A model generated the notes under the pieces. The model made no database searches. It saw nothing but the letters and a program-made list of their open reading frames with translations, and was not told where the DNA came from. A stretch of 64,000 bases of DNA from an uncultured Winogradskyella sp. (GTDB lineage Bacteria; Bacteroidota; Bacteroidia; Flavobacteriales; Flavobacteriaceae), in the NCBI RefSeq assembly GCF_947498005.1, contig NZ_CANMIW010000010.1, positions 1 to 64,000 on the forward strand, written 5' to 3'. The translations under genes and the position numbers were made by a program. Below, piece after piece: positions 10,405 through 19,596 of this stretch (position 1 is its first letter; each line of letters starts with the position of its first letter).

Positions 10405-10896
10405 TTATTTATCTGAATCAATAAGATCTTGAATTACTTCAGACGTTAATTCAAAGCCTTTTAGATCTGGCCATCCTTCCCATACTACAATGCCATTTGG
10501 ATCAATAATTACGCAATGTGGTATGCCTCTAATTTCAAAAATATCATTTAAATGTTTATCGGTATCAATAGCACTATAATATTCTATTTCTGGGTAATTG
10601 AGTTTTTCAACTGTGGCTTCTGTTTCATCACTTAATCCAATGACAACTAGATTTTCACTAAACTCTTTATGAAACTTATTTAATTTTGGAATAGATCTTA
10701 AACATGGTCCACACCAAGTAGCCCAAAAATCTATAAGTATAAATTTACCTTCCATCTCTGGTTTATCTGATAACCATTTTTCTACTACCAATTCTGGCGC
10801 TTCTTTATTTATAAAAGATTTAGCCCATAATTCTTTTTCTTGAGAAAATGCGTTGACACTTATAAGAACAATAATAATTAGAATAAGTTTTTTCAT
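10405..10896 (-). CDS. TlpA/ResA-like thiol-disulfide oxidoreductase
   Basis: A 163-residue exported thioredoxin-fold protein. It has a signal peptide ending in NAFSQ, then FWATWCGPC with the redox cysteines at about 62 and 65, and a cis-Pro loop GIPHC followed by IIDPNG. TlpA and ResA relatives act in the periplasm, reducing cysteines for cytochrome maturation or handling oxidative stress. No cytochrome c genes lie nearby, so the partner is unknown. The N-terminal KEAPEL stretch fits the redoxin subfamily. Confidence 0.88.
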   Translation of the reverse strand: MKKLILIIIVLISVNAFSQEKELWAKSFINKEAPELVVEKWLSDKPEMEGKFILIDFWATWCGPCLRSIPKLNKFHKEFSENLVVIGLSDETEATVEKLNYPEIEYYSAIDTDKHLNDIFEIRGIPHCVIIDPNGIVVWEGWPDLKGFELTSEVIQDLIDSDK

Positions 10897-10942
10897 GTTT
10901 AATAGTCTTTAATGATAAGGTAATTTGGTTATTAATGCATTT

Positions 10943-11827
10943 TTAACATAGAGCTGTCCAAAACAAATTATTAAGTAAAAAATCATTGAATGTCTCTTTA
11001 GTTTGTTTCTTACCTAATTGTTTAATTTCAAATTTTGCTGTTTTACGATTCCAACTTAATGTAAGGTTAGTACATTCAATTTGTATATAGACATCATAAA
11101 CCTTTTTTAGCGTCTTTAATTGTTCTTGAATATCGTTTTTAGATAAAAACTGCTTTTTTTCAATTGATTTTTCAATTAATTCAATATCTGCTTTATCAAT
11201 AATTTTAAAGTTTCCTGATAATATAGACACTAATGAATTTTTATCAGTTAGTGAACGTATCAGTTCCATAATATTATAATACGATGTTTTCTCACTTTTA
11301 TATTCTGAGTATTCATAACAGATCAGTTCATCTTCTTTAATTTTCATTCCAAATGGTACGAGGTTAAGATTAACATTTGTATCTGTGCCAAGTTGAGGGA
11401 TTTCAAATTCAACATAAAACAAAGGAGAGATGGAATCTGTTACTATATCTTTTGTTGTAAAACTTTTAATGCCAAAATCTTCTGGTAAAATTTCGGAAAG
11501 TAATCTGTTTGAAGTGGTTTTTTTCATCCAATCACATCCGCTATAATCCGATTGTAACAAGGTGTAATTTCCATTAACATCCTTATAAGCACCAATAGAT
11601 GAACTACAATTACAACCACATGTTGGGTATGAGCCAGAAATATATAGGTAACCATTTTTAGAATCGTCAATAATTTTTACGTCTGAAGTTTTACTTTCTA
11701 AATCCTCTAAATTTGAATAACAAGCTTGAACGTTATTCCATAAAAGTTGACTCAATTCACTTTTAGTTTGAGTAAATCCGATATAAGGAATTATAAAAGT
11801 AAATAAATATATTAGTCGTTTAGGCAT
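10943..11827 (-). CDS. Exported protein of unknown function
   Basis: A 294-residue protein with an N-terminal signal (hydrophobic residues 6-17, cleavage near GFTQ). The mature part has a cysteine cluster TCGCNC near residue 70 and another Cys in YSGCDW near 95. The C-terminal half is mixed helix and strand and ends LFWTALC. The cysteines suggest disulfides or metal binding in the periplasm. No family recognised. It lies 46 bases before the TlpA-like gene and could share its message. Confidence 0.6.
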   Translation of the reverse strand: MPKRLIYLFTFIIPYIGFTQTKSELSQLLWNNVQACYSNLEDLESKTSDVKIIDDSKNGYLYISGSYPTCGCNCSSSIGAYKDVNGNYTLLQSDYSGCDWMKKTTSNRLLSEILPEDFGIKSFTTKDIVTDSISPLFYVEFEIPQLGTDTNVNLNLVPFGMKIKEDELICYEYSEYKSEKTSYYNIMELIRSLTDKNSLVSILSGNFKIIDKADIELIEKSIEKKQFLSKNDIQEQLKTLKKVYDVYIQIECTNLTLSWNRKTAKFEIKQLGKKQTKETFNDFLLNNLFWTALC

Positions 11828-11867
11828 TGCAACTTAACTGTTTGTTTTTCATTTTTTTTTATAAAAA

Positions 11868-11893
11868 AAATCCGTAATTAAAATTACGGATTT
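11868..11893 (-). terminator. Terminator after the coiled-coil membrane protein gene
   Basis: A 12-bp stem (11868-11879 with 11882-11893) has a very short loop and a U-run on the minus strand. It ends the gene at 11921-12547. Confidence 0.8.
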
Positions 11894-11920
11894 ATATTAT
11901 AATGTGTTAAAGAAATTTAA

Positions 11921-12547
11921 TTAAGATTTATGCTTATTTAATTCATCTTGTAATTGACGTCTTACTTTTTGCTCTCGTTCTAATGCAGTGCGTCTGTGTT
12001 CTTCAAATTCAGTTTCAACTTCATCTAATTTGTGTTTAGCTTCTCGTGTTGCTGAATTACTACCTTTAAATTTGTAAATAAATAATAATAAAAATGCAAA
12101 TAAAGCGCCAATAATAGACCACATAATTACATTGTAATTCGTTTTACTAGTCTGCATACCTAATAAGGCCATGTTATTTTTTTCAGAATCTGTTTGATCC
12201 AAAATGGTCTGAGTATCCACTAACTTTACTTTTAGATCTTCAATTTCCTTAGCTTGGTTACCTACAACTTTTTCAGAATTTTCTAGTTTTTTGTATGTAG
12301 TTTTTAACGAATCAAGAACATGTGCTTTTAAAGTTAAAAGCCAAGCATATTTTACAGCTTCATATTTTTGGCCATTGGTACCTCTAAAATTACCAGACTT
12401 CTTAAATATATATTCAAACTGACTATCTATTGTACCACTGTTTAATGACAACTTATCGTCCTCATCATCTGTGTTTGTTTGCGCGTTTAAATTTTGCAAA
12501 CTAAGTGTAACTATAAGAATTACAGAAACTTTGGTTAGGAATTTCAT
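11921..12547 (-). CDS. Membrane-anchored coiled-coil protein
   Basis: A 208-residue protein with a signal peptide (cleavage after about LNAQ), a coiled-coil segment at about 75-125, one membrane helix at about 140-160, and a second, highly charged coiled coil to the C-terminus. The layout suggests a periplasmic part and a cytoplasmic coiled-coil tail. Relatives in Flavobacteriaceae are, as I recall, often labelled as tRNA (guanine-N1)-methyltransferase. Nothing in this sequence supports that label and the true trmD is at 9611-10294. It has its own terminator. Function unknown. Confidence 0.75.
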   Translation of the reverse strand: MKFLTKVSVILIVTLSLQNLNAQTNTDDEDDKLSLNSGTIDSQFEYIFKKSGNFRGTNGQKYEAVKYAWLLTLKAHVLDSLKTTYKKLENSEKVVGNQAKEIEDLKVKLVDTQTILDQTDSEKNNMALLGMQTSKTNYNVIMWSIIGALFAFLLLFIYKFKGSNSATREAKHKLDEVETEFEEHRRTALEREQKVRRQLQDELNKHKS

Positions 12548-12629
12548 CTAAAGATTAATTTTAGTTTTGATGGATTAATTGACTGCCAAGATAATAATTT
12601 TATGAGTATTACATAAACATTTATCAAAC

Positions 12630-12659
12630 AAATAGCCTCACATTAAAGTAAGGCTATTT
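12630..12659. terminator. Weak hairpin terminator
   Basis: A 9-bp stem (12630-12638 with 12651-12659) has a 12-nt loop and short T-rich flanks. It lies 23 bases past the stop of the LVIVD-like lipoprotein gene. Confidence 0.55.
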
Positions 12660-12681
12660 TATATACGATAGATATTATAAT

Positions 12682-13419
12682 TTAGATGTTAAGCGTACTT
12701 AAATGTGATAAATTCGTAATATCATTTTCGTCTAAGCTATATTGATACAGTCCATTTGCTCCAATTAACACCAATATTCCATTGTTTATAATAACATCAA
12801 AGCTGTCAACATTTATAGAGGTAACTAACTGTGAATTATTAGGATCTGAAATATCAAAAACCTTAACTTCATCATCACAAACAAATAGATAATCGTTGTA
12901 AAGTCCTATTCCTATTGGTCGAGTTAAATTTCTCGATGATATTAAAACGGGATTAGTAATATCTGCAACATCATATATTTCTAATACATTAATGGTATTG
13001 CCACAGCCAATATTAGAGTGTAAGGTTACATAAGCATGTGTATCATTGGCAATAACAGGATCGCATGCCGTAAAATGTTCTACAGCAGAGAGATAACTAG
13101 GTTCTTCAGGATTATCTAAATCGTAAATAAACATGCCATTTCTAGAACCTATATATAAATAGTTCTTATAATTAAATAGAGTTTCAATATTCCATCCTAT
13201 TGGTATGGTATTAATTTGAACAGGTTCTGCTGTATTAATTATACTAAACACATTTAAGTTAGTATCGTCAACAACGTATAGGTAATCGGTGTAAAGTGCA
13301 AATCTAGCAAGTGATCCACCTTGTCCGTTTTCAGAAAAGGAAGATGCATCATTGGAACTATCAGAATCACAGCTCAGAACTAAAAAAATAACGAGTAAAA
13401 TTAAATAGATTTTTTTCAT
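12682..13419 (-). CDS. LVIVD-repeat lipoprotein (beta-propeller-like)
   Basis: A 245-residue lipoprotein. The signal ends in LSCDS, with Cys17 as the lipid site, and an Asp after it. The body consists of about five LVIVD-type repeats such as YLYIGSRNGMFIYDLDNP and YLFVCDDEVKVFDISDP, each a blade-like unit of about 40 residues. These are probably surface- or periplasm-facing binding modules; the ligand is unknown. It starts 5 bases after the preceding lipoprotein gene, which carries shorter, weaker repeats of the same kind, so the two are a co-transcribed related pair. Confidence 0.8.
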   Translation of the reverse strand: MKKIYLILLVIFLVLSCDSDSSNDASSFSENGQGGSLARFALYTDYLYVVDDTNLNVFSIINTAEPVQINTIPIGWNIETLFNYKNYLYIGSRNGMFIYDLDNPEEPSYLSAVEHFTACDPVIANDTHAYVTLHSNIGCGNTINVLEIYDVADITNPVLISSRNLTRPIGIGLYNDYLFVCDDEVKVFDISDPNNSQLVTSINVDSFDVIINNGILVLIGANGLYQYSLDENDITNLSHLSTLNI

Positions 13420-13424
13420 AGCTA

Positions 13425-13934
13425 TTAGTTTATAAGTTCCCAGTTTACAATAATATCATCGTCTTCGAGAGCATAATAATATTCACCCTCTGGAGACCAA
13501 ATTTGAGGAAATACATGTTCTAAACGTTTCGTAATTGTTAGAGTTTCTGAAGATTCGTCAATTGTAAATGCAATTAAATCTGTAGCATTATTGGCGTATA
13601 TAATGTCTTCCTTTATACTTAAATCTGAAGAGCCAAGTACTTTTATAAAGGCAATATTTTGTGGATTTGAAGGGTCTGAATTATTGATAAGGTGGAAGCC
13701 TTCATTTACCTCGTTAATAAAAATATAGTTTCCTTTTACGTATATTTTTCCTGAATTTTCTATAGCTCGTGGCGTGTTTTCAAGCATAGTTGTAGATTCA
13801 AAAGCAGTACGCTTAATAATTACAGGCTCGTAATTAGATGTCATAATGAAGTCATCATCAACACCTCCAAAATGGATACAGCTATGTAGCAGCAATACCG
13901 AAACTACTGCCAGAAAAGCAAGTTTATTTTTCAT
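13425..13934 (-). CDS. LVIVD-like lipoprotein, short paralogue
   Basis: A 169-residue lipoprotein. The signal ends LLLHSC, with Cys19 the likely lipid site. Two repeat-like units (GKIYVKGNYIFINEVNEGFH and a second around DLSIKEDIIYANN) resemble LVIVD repeats. It is the first gene of a pair with the 245-residue lipoprotein. Both have intact signal peptides and their own start and stop, so this is not one broken gene. I recall similar pairs in other Flavobacteriaceae. Function unknown. Confidence 0.7.
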   Translation of the reverse strand: MKNKLAFLAVVSVLLLHSCIHFGGVDDDFIMTSNYEPVIIKRTAFESTTMLENTPRAIENSGKIYVKGNYIFINEVNEGFHLINNSDPSNPQNIAFIKVLGSSDLSIKEDIIYANNATDLIAFTIDESSETLTITKRLEHVFPQIWSPEGEYYYALEDDDIIVNWELIN

Positions 13935-14029
13935 AATTAAATTGATTAGTTGTTAAGAAGATGAAAAACTATGAAAAAGGTTGCGTTTAAATTTCATTAA
14001 ATTACTAACAGCTTAACTTTTAAACAAAA

Positions 14030-14056
14030 AAAATCTTGCCAGCTGACAAGATTTTT
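14030..14056 (-). terminator. GAPDH terminator
   Basis: A stem of AAATCTTG with CAAGATTT around a CAGCTG core is followed on the minus strand by a run of U, 25 bases past the gap stop. Confidence 0.8.
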
Positions 14057-14080
14057 TCTTTTTTTCCTTTTTCAATTATT

Positions 14081-15529
14081 CTAATAATAAGCATAGCGTC
14101 TTACTTTAGAAATATACTTTGCTAATCTAATAACTTGATGACTGTAGCCATACTCATTATCATACCATATATATAAGATGGCATTTTTACCATCTTTTCT
14201 TACAATTGTTGCTTTACTATCATAAATTGAAGGTGCAGAACTACCAACAATGTCACTAGACACAAGCTCATCACTCATCTCAAATTTAATTTGTTCTACC
14301 AAATCACCTTCTAGCGCATATTTTTTCATGATGGTATTCATGCTTTCCACTGAAGTTTCATTTTTTAATTCTAAACTAAGAATTGCTAAAGATCCATTAG
14401 GCACTGGTACTCTAATAGCGTTAGATGTTAATTTTCCTTCTAACGATGGTAATGCTTTGCTAACCGCTTTTCCTGCGCCAGTTTCAGTAATTACCATATT
14501 AAGAGCAGCAGCGCGTCCTCGTCTGTATTTACCATGAAAATTATCCACAAGATTCTGATCGTTGGTATATGCATGAATGGTTTCTAAATGACCAGTTTTA
14601 ATACCGAAAGAATCTTCTACTGCTTTTAAAATTGGCGTAATTGCATTTGTTGTACAAGATGCGGCTGAGAATATTTTTACTTTATCAGGATCGTTTTCCT
14701 TGTGGTTTACACCATGAACAATATTAGGAATGCCTTTTCCTGGTGCAGTTAATAAAACTTTATCTACACCTTTGGCTTTGAGGTGTCTGCTTAATGCTTC
14801 TTTATCTCTAAAAGCGCCAGTATTATCTATAATTAAAGCATTTTTTATACCATACTTTGTATAATCAATATCTTCAGGCTTATTTGCAGAGATTATTTTC
14901 ACTGTAGTTCCATTAATTATTAATGCAGAATTTTTTACATCAATACTTACCATACCAGAGAAATCTCCATGAACTGAATCATTTCTTAATAATGAAGCAC
15001 GCTTTTCTAAAACAGTTTCGTTAATTTCTCCTCTAGTTACAATAGCTCTTAACCTTAATTGTGTGCCTTTTCCTGTGCGTGTCATTAATTCACGTGCTAC
15101 CAAACGACCAATTCTGCCAAAACCATAAAGAACAACATTCTTTGGTTCAATAGGTTTATTTTGTTTTGAGTTACCAAGTTTAGCCGCTACAAAAGCAGTA
15201 GCATTGCTATATTTTTGGTCTTCCATATGAAACTCATAAGTTAACTTACCAATATCTAATTTGGCAGGAGGGAAGTTTAAAGCATTAATGGCTTGTGCAA
15301 TTTCAACAGAATCAAAAATAGAAATTGGTTTTTGTACAAATTCACCAGCATATTCATGCAGATTCAAAATTTCGCTTACATTTCTATCAATTAATTGATT
15401 TCTAAATAGAACTAATTCAATAGACTTATCATACCATAAGTCACTGATGATTTTTATAAATTCTACTGTTGCTCTGCGACGATCAGCTTGAAAAGCCAAT
15501 TCCTTTTCGTAAGTGGCATTAAAACTCAT
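14081..15529 (-). CDS. gap: Glyceraldehyde-3-phosphate dehydrogenase, long form
   Basis: It interconverts glyceraldehyde-3-phosphate and 1,3-bisphosphoglycerate in glycolysis and gluconeogenesis. The 482 residues exceed the usual 335 because of an N-terminal extension of about 130 residues that carries no recognised domain and is partly helical. The NAD fold starts with VLYGFGRIGRL near residue 133. The catalytic Cys292 lies in SAASCTTNAITP, and the His partner is probably in the HLETIHAYT stretch near 320. This long form is common in Flavobacteriia. It is a single-gene unit with a terminator and a TAnnTTCG box (TACTTTCG) upstream. Confidence 0.95.
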   Translation of the reverse strand: MSFNATYEKELAFQADRRRATVEFIKIISDLWYDKSIELVLFRNQLIDRNVSEILNLHEYAGEFVQKPISIFDSVEIAQAINALNFPPAKLDIGKLTYEFHMEDQKYSNATAFVAAKLGNSKQNKPIEPKNVVLYGFGRIGRLVARELMTRTGKGTQLRLRAIVTRGEINETVLEKRASLLRNDSVHGDFSGMVSIDVKNSALIINGTTVKIISANKPEDIDYTKYGIKNALIIDNTGAFRDKEALSRHLKAKGVDKVLLTAPGKGIPNIVHGVNHKENDPDKVKIFSAASCTTNAITPILKAVEDSFGIKTGHLETIHAYTNDQNLVDNFHGKYRRGRAAALNMVITETGAGKAVSKALPSLEGKLTSNAIRVPVPNGSLAILSLELKNETSVESMNTIMKKYALEGDLVEQIKFEMSDELVSSDIVGSSAPSIYDSKATIVRKDGKNAILYIWYDNEYGYSHQVIRLAKYISKVRRYAYY

Positions 15530-15622
15530 ATTTTTTTGTTTAGAGAATAAATTATTAGTTTATATTTTTTGCGAAAGTACTATATTTCAAACGTTTTCGT
15601 AGCACATTTTAACGAAAATAAA

Positions 15623-15653
15623 AACCCTTCAAAGAAAATTACTTTGAAGGGTT
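15623..15653 (-). terminator. HtrA protease gene terminator
   Basis: A 12-bp stem (15623-15634 with 15642-15653) is followed by T-rich sequence on the minus strand. It lies just past the stop at 15679. Confidence 0.85.
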
Positions 15654-15678
15654 CATTTAACCTAAATTTAATGTCTCA

Positions 15679-17088
15679 TTATCTAAAATGATAGACCACT
15701 TTCTCTCCGTTTTTATTTATCACTTCTAGCTGAAGCGCTTCATTGATATGCTTAGAAGTTATAGCACTTTTTGCATCATCAATTGTGTAAAGTTCTGTTC
15801 CGTTAATTTTAGTGATGATAGAACCTTCCTCAATACCGTTTTTATTCCAATAAGGTTTATAATTGTCATCAAAACGTGAAATCTTTACTCCATATTCAGT
15901 ATTGTATTTTTTAAGTTCTTTTTTTGATGCATTTTTAATCATTCCTATATTCTGTAGATTATAAGTCGATGGTTTTAATAAAGTAACAGGAAGTGTTTCT
16001 TCTTCACCATCTCTCAATAAGGTTACATTTACCACGTCATCAGGACTTTTGGTTTTTAAATAACCAGATAAATCCGAAAACTTATTAATTTTAACGTTGT
16101 CTATTTTATTGATTATATCGCCAGATTGTATACCTGCTTTTTCTGCTCCTGTATCTTCTTGTACATCGCTAACGTAAAAACCTTCTGTAGTTGTTGTTCC
16201 TAATTCTTCAGCAGCTTTACTATTTAATGCACCACCAACAACACCTAGAATACCGTTTTGTACATTTCCATATTCCATAATGTCATTTACAATTTTGCGT
16301 GCAATATTACTTGGCACAGCAAAAGAATACCCAATGTAAGAACCTGTACGAGATGAAATAGCTGTATTAATGCCAATTAAATCACCATTTGTATTAACTA
16401 AAGCTCCTCCTGAATTTCCAGGATTTACAGCTGCATCAGTTTGTATAAACGACTGTGAATGGTTTCCAGATAAATCTCTTGATTTTGCACTTATAATTCC
16501 GGCTGTAACCGTAGAAGTTAGGTTAAAAGGATTGCCAACGGCTAAAACCCATTCACCAACTTTTGCATTATCAGAATCTCCAAAAGCCATAAACGGAAGG
16601 TCTTCATCAGTTTCAATTTTTAATAAAGCGATATCAGTAGATTCATCCGTACCTATCAACTCAGCCATATATGCTTTGTTATTATTTAAGGTAATGCTAA
16701 TTTCGTTTGCATTTTTAATTACATGGTTATTGGTAACAATATAACCTGTTGGCGAAATTATTACACCACTACCTGTACCAACTTGTGCTCTTTGAGACTG
16801 ACGACCAAAAAATAAATCTTGCATCGATGTTGGTGCACTAACGATAGATGTATTTTTTACATGGACTACGGCATCCAATGATTTTTCTGCAGACTCAATA
16901 AAATTTGGAGTATTTGCACTATTATTATTTACGTTATTGTAATTTGATGCTGGTACAAAGACTGGAGTATCAGCTGTGGTTTCTACCATTAAGGGTTTAG
17001 AATCTTTTTCAACAAATAATTTGTAACCACCTAAGGTTAAAAGGCCTCCTAATGCCGAAACAAAGACTAATGTTAGAATCTTCTTCAT
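15679..17088 (-). CDS. degP: HtrA/DegP-type periplasmic serine protease
   Basis: It degrades or refolds damaged envelope proteins. The 469 residues comprise an N-terminal signal or anchor (about 1-22), a trypsin-like domain (about 60-270) with the triad His122 (NNHVI), Asp152 (TDIALLK) and Ser226 (GNSGGAL), a first PDZ domain (about 278-370) and a shorter second PDZ-like region to the end. The domain order is that of DegP/DegS family members. It faces dapF divergently across 158 bases. The symbol is by family; DegQ-type naming is equally possible. Confidence 0.93.
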   Translation of the reverse strand: MKKILTLVFVSALGGLLTLGGYKLFVEKDSKPLMVETTADTPVFVPASNYNNVNNNSANTPNFIESAEKSLDAVVHVKNTSIVSAPTSMQDLFFGRQSQRAQVGTGSGVIISPTGYIVTNNHVIKNANEISITLNNNKAYMAELIGTDESTDIALLKIETDEDLPFMAFGDSDNAKVGEWVLAVGNPFNLTSTVTAGIISAKSRDLSGNHSQSFIQTDAAVNPGNSGGALVNTNGDLIGINTAISSRTGSYIGYSFAVPSNIARKIVNDIMEYGNVQNGILGVVGGALNSKAAEELGTTTTEGFYVSDVQEDTGAEKAGIQSGDIINKIDNVKINKFSDLSGYLKTKSPDDVVNVTLLRDGEEETLPVTLLKPSTYNLQNIGMIKNASKKELKKYNTEYGVKISRFDDNYKPYWNKNGIEEGSIITKINGTELYTIDDAKSAITSKHINEALQLEVINKNGEKVVYHFR

Positions 17089-17229
17089 GTTTTTTTAGAT
17101 TTAAGTATTACTATTCATTTTAACTAACGATTAAATTTAGAAATTTATTGATTTCATTTTTCGATTTAACGACTTTTTAACGTGAATTTTAACGCGTGTT
17201 TAACAACTGATTTTAATGTGTATTATTCT

Positions 17230-17237
17230 TATATTTG
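17230..17237 (+). promoter_or_regulatory. dapF promoter -7 box
   Basis: TATATTTG is a perfect TAnnTTTG match and ends 9 bases before the ATG at 17247. A CTG 20 bases upstream stands where TTG is expected. The predicted 5' leader is only a few bases long. The TTG inside this box (17235) is in frame with dapF but should not be the start codon, because it lies within the promoter. Confidence 0.65.
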
Positions 17238-17246
17238 CCTACAATT

Positions 17247-18026
17247 ATGAATATGACATTTTACAAATATCAAGGTACAGGTAACGATTTTGTAATCGTA
17301 GATAACCGCTTAAATACAATAGATAAATCTAATACTAAGCGTATTGCTGAAATCTGCGATAGACGTTTTGGTGTAGGTGCAGACGGATTTATACTTTTAG
17401 AAAACGATGATAATACAGATTTTAAAATGGTGTATTATAACGCAGATGGTAACGAAAGTAGTATGTGCGGAAATGGTGGTCGTTGCATTGTAGCTTTCGC
17501 AAAGTTTCTAGGTATTATAGAAAATGAAACTGAATTTATTGCTATTGATGGTCTTCATAGTGCAAAAGTTGATAATGGTATTGTTCATTTACAAATGCAA
17601 GACGTCTCTAAAATAGAATCATTTAAAGATCATCAGTTTTTAGATACAGGTTCGCCACATCATGTAGAAATGGTTTCTAATATTTCTAATTTTGAAGTAA
17701 AATCAAAAGGTGCTAAGATAAGATATGGTGCACCATATAATGAAGCTGGTAGTAATGTGAATTTTGTAGAGCAAATTTCTGATGATAATTTCGCTGTAAG
17801 AACATACGAGAGAGGTGTAGAAGATGAAACCCTATCTTGTGGTACAGGCGTTACAGCTGTTGCGATAGCTATGCACAAAACAGGTAAAACATTAAATGAG
17901 AAGGTTAAACTGAAGACACAAGGTGGTTCCTTAAATGTAATGTTTAATTTTGATGATAGTGGCTATTCTAATATTTGGCTAATTGGTCCTGCAGAACAAG
18001 TGTTTAAAGGCGAAATGACATGGTAA
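17247..18026 (+). CDS. dapF: Diaminopimelate epimerase
   Basis: It converts LL- to meso-diaminopimelate for lysine and peptidoglycan synthesis. About 259 residues form two mirrored domains. The catalytic cysteines lie in NADGNESSMCGNGGRC and ETLSCGTGVTAVA, and the N-terminal KYQGTGNDFV is diagnostic. I chose ATG 17247 over the upstream in-frame TTG 17235 because the latter falls inside the -7 box. ATG 17253 is also possible. The 3' end overlaps the GNAT gene by 7 bases, leading a cell-wall-related run with mltG. Confidence 0.96.
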   Translation: MNMTFYKYQGTGNDFVIVDNRLNTIDKSNTKRIAEICDRRFGVGADGFILLENDDNTDFKMVYYNADGNESSMCGNGGRCIVAFAKFLGIIENETEFIAIDGLHSAKVDNGIVHLQMQDVSKIESFKDHQFLDTGSPHHVEMVSNISNFEVKSKGAKIRYGAPYNEAGSNVNFVEQISDDNFAVRTYERGVEDETLSCGTGVTAVAIAMHKTGKTLNEKVKLKTQGGSLNVMFNFDDSGYSNIWLIGPAEQVFKGEMTW

Positions 18027-18544
18027 GCTTAACAGGAAATCAAATATATTTAAGAGCTTTAGAGCCCGAAGATTTAGAGTTTGTATACGAAATAGAAAAT
18101 GACACAAACTTGTGGTATTTAAGTGATACACAAACACCATATTCTAGATTTTTAATTAAGCAATATTTAGAAAATGCTCAGCAAGATATTTTCGAAGCCA
18201 AGCAACTGAGATTAGCAATATGTAATGTTCAAAAAGAAACAATAGGATTAATTGATGTGTTTGATTTTGATATAAAAAACAAACGTGCTGGTATCGGAAT
18301 ATTAATTCAAGATAAAGAAAATAGAAATTTAGGTTATGGTAAGGAAGCATTAAACTTATTAGTTAACTACTGTTTTTCAACATTACATTTACACCAAGTT
18401 TATGCTAATATTTCAGAAAATAATTTAGCGAGTTTAAAGCTTTTTGAAACGAATGGGTTTAAGAAAATAGGATTAAAAAAAGATTGGAGTTTTGATGGAA
18501 AAACTTACTCTAATGAATATGTATTACAACGAATTAACAACTAA
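18020..18544 (+). CDS. GNAT-family N-acetyltransferase (RimJ/RimL-like)
   Basis: A 174-residue GNAT enzyme. The N-terminus (LRALEPEDLEFVYEIEND) is typical of RimJ/RimL and SpeG-type members. The acetyl-CoA loop lies around the ENRNLGYGKEAL stretch near residue 110, followed by ENNLASLKLFETNGFKKIG, the usual C-terminal core. The substrate is unknown; protein N-termini or polyamines are family options. It overlaps the dapF end (ATGGTAA) and is followed by mltG two bases later, so it is translationally embedded in that operon. Confidence 0.85.
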   Translation: MVSLTGNQIYLRALEPEDLEFVYEIENDTNLWYLSDTQTPYSRFLIKQYLENAQQDIFEAKQLRLAICNVQKETIGLIDVFDFDIKNKRAGIGILIQDKENRNLGYGKEALNLLVNYCFSTLHLHQVYANISENNLASLKLFETNGFKKIGLKKDWSFDGKTYSNEYVLQRINN

Positions 18545-18546
18545 CT

Positions 18547-19590
18547 ATGTATATTAAAAAAATTCTTTGGGCAGTAGCTCTTATTGGCTTGGTAATTTGT
18601 GGTGCATTTGCCTACTATGTATATAATGCCATGTTTGCACCTAATACAAAATTCAATAATGAAACTGCTTATATAGAAGTACCAACAGATGCAAAGTATG
18701 CAGAAGTACGTTCACAGTTAGAGCCACTTTTGGAGGATATTGATGCCTTTGATGCTTTAGCCAAACAGAAGCAATACATTACAAATATTAAAGCTGGTCG
18801 TTTTGCTATTAATAAAGGAATGAATAATAATGATATTATTAATTCGATAAGAAGTAAAAATCTTCCAATAAAAATTGCGTTTAATAATCAGCATAATTTA
18901 GCAGATTTGGCAGGAAGAATTAGTACACAAATTGAAGCTGATAGTTTATCCCTTATTAATGCGATGACAGATGAAGCATTTTTAAGAAAAAATGGATTTA
19001 ATAAAGCAACTGCTTTAGGAATGTATTTGCCAAACAGCTATGAATTTTTCTGGAATACATCTGCAGAAACATTTAGAGAAAGGATGCTAAAAGAATATAA
19101 CCGTTTCTGGACAGCAGATAGAAAAGCAAAAGCCAAAAAGCTGAATTTAACGCCTAATGAGGTCATTACTTTAGCTTCAATTGTGCATGAAGAATCTAAG
19201 CAAGCCAATGAGCAACCTAGAGTTGCAGGAGTTTATCTCAATAGGTTGAGAATTAAAATGGCTTTACAAGCAGACCCAACTTTAAAGTTTGCAGCTTATC
19301 AATTACCAAAGTATAAGAACACAATTATTAGACGAGTTTTAAATATTCATAAAGAAATTGAATCGCCTTATAATACATACAAGTATTCAGGTTTGCCACC
19401 TGGACTTATCGCTATGCCAGATTTATCTGCTGTAAAAGCGGTTTTAAATCCTGAGAAGCACGGCTATTTATATTTTGCGGCAGATGCAAAACGAATTGGC
19501 TATCATAAGTTTGCTAAAACTTTAGGTCAGCACAATAATAATGCACGCGAGTATCATCAATATTTGTCATCTCAAGGTATTAATAAATAA
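18547..19590 (+). CDS. mltG: Endolytic murein transglycosylase MltG (YceG-like)
   Basis: It cuts nascent glycan strands at the membrane and sets strand length during peptidoglycan synthesis. The 347 residues have one N-terminal membrane helix (about 5-25), a LysM-like subdomain, then the YceG catalytic domain. The conserved LASIVHEES places the catalytic Glu at 216, followed by VYLNRL and ALQADPT. The GLPPGLIAMP and YFAA segments near the C-terminus complete the signature. Confidence 0.95.
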   Translation: MYIKKILWAVALIGLVICGAFAYYVYNAMFAPNTKFNNETAYIEVPTDAKYAEVRSQLEPLLEDIDAFDALAKQKQYITNIKAGRFAINKGMNNNDIINSIRSKNLPIKIAFNNQHNLADLAGRISTQIEADSLSLINAMTDEAFLRKNGFNKATALGMYLPNSYEFFWNTSAETFRERMLKEYNRFWTADRKAKAKKLNLTPNEVITLASIVHEESKQANEQPRVAGVYLNRLRIKMALQADPTLKFAAYQLPKYKNTIIRRVLNIHKEIESPYNTYKYSGLPPGLIAMPDLSAVKAVLNPEKHGYLYFAADAKRIGYHKFAKTLGQHNNNAREYHQYLSSQGINK

Positions 19591-19596
19591 AGTCAA

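Noticed and set aside
11921-12547. tRNA (guanine-N1)-methyltransferase label
   Set aside because: Such labels exist for relatives, but the protein is a signal-peptide, membrane-anchored coiled coil without a SPOUT knot. The true trmD is at 9611-10294.
12682-13934. One LVIVD lipoprotein broken by a frameshift
   Set aside because: Both frames have an intact lipoprotein signal and proper ends, so they are two genes.
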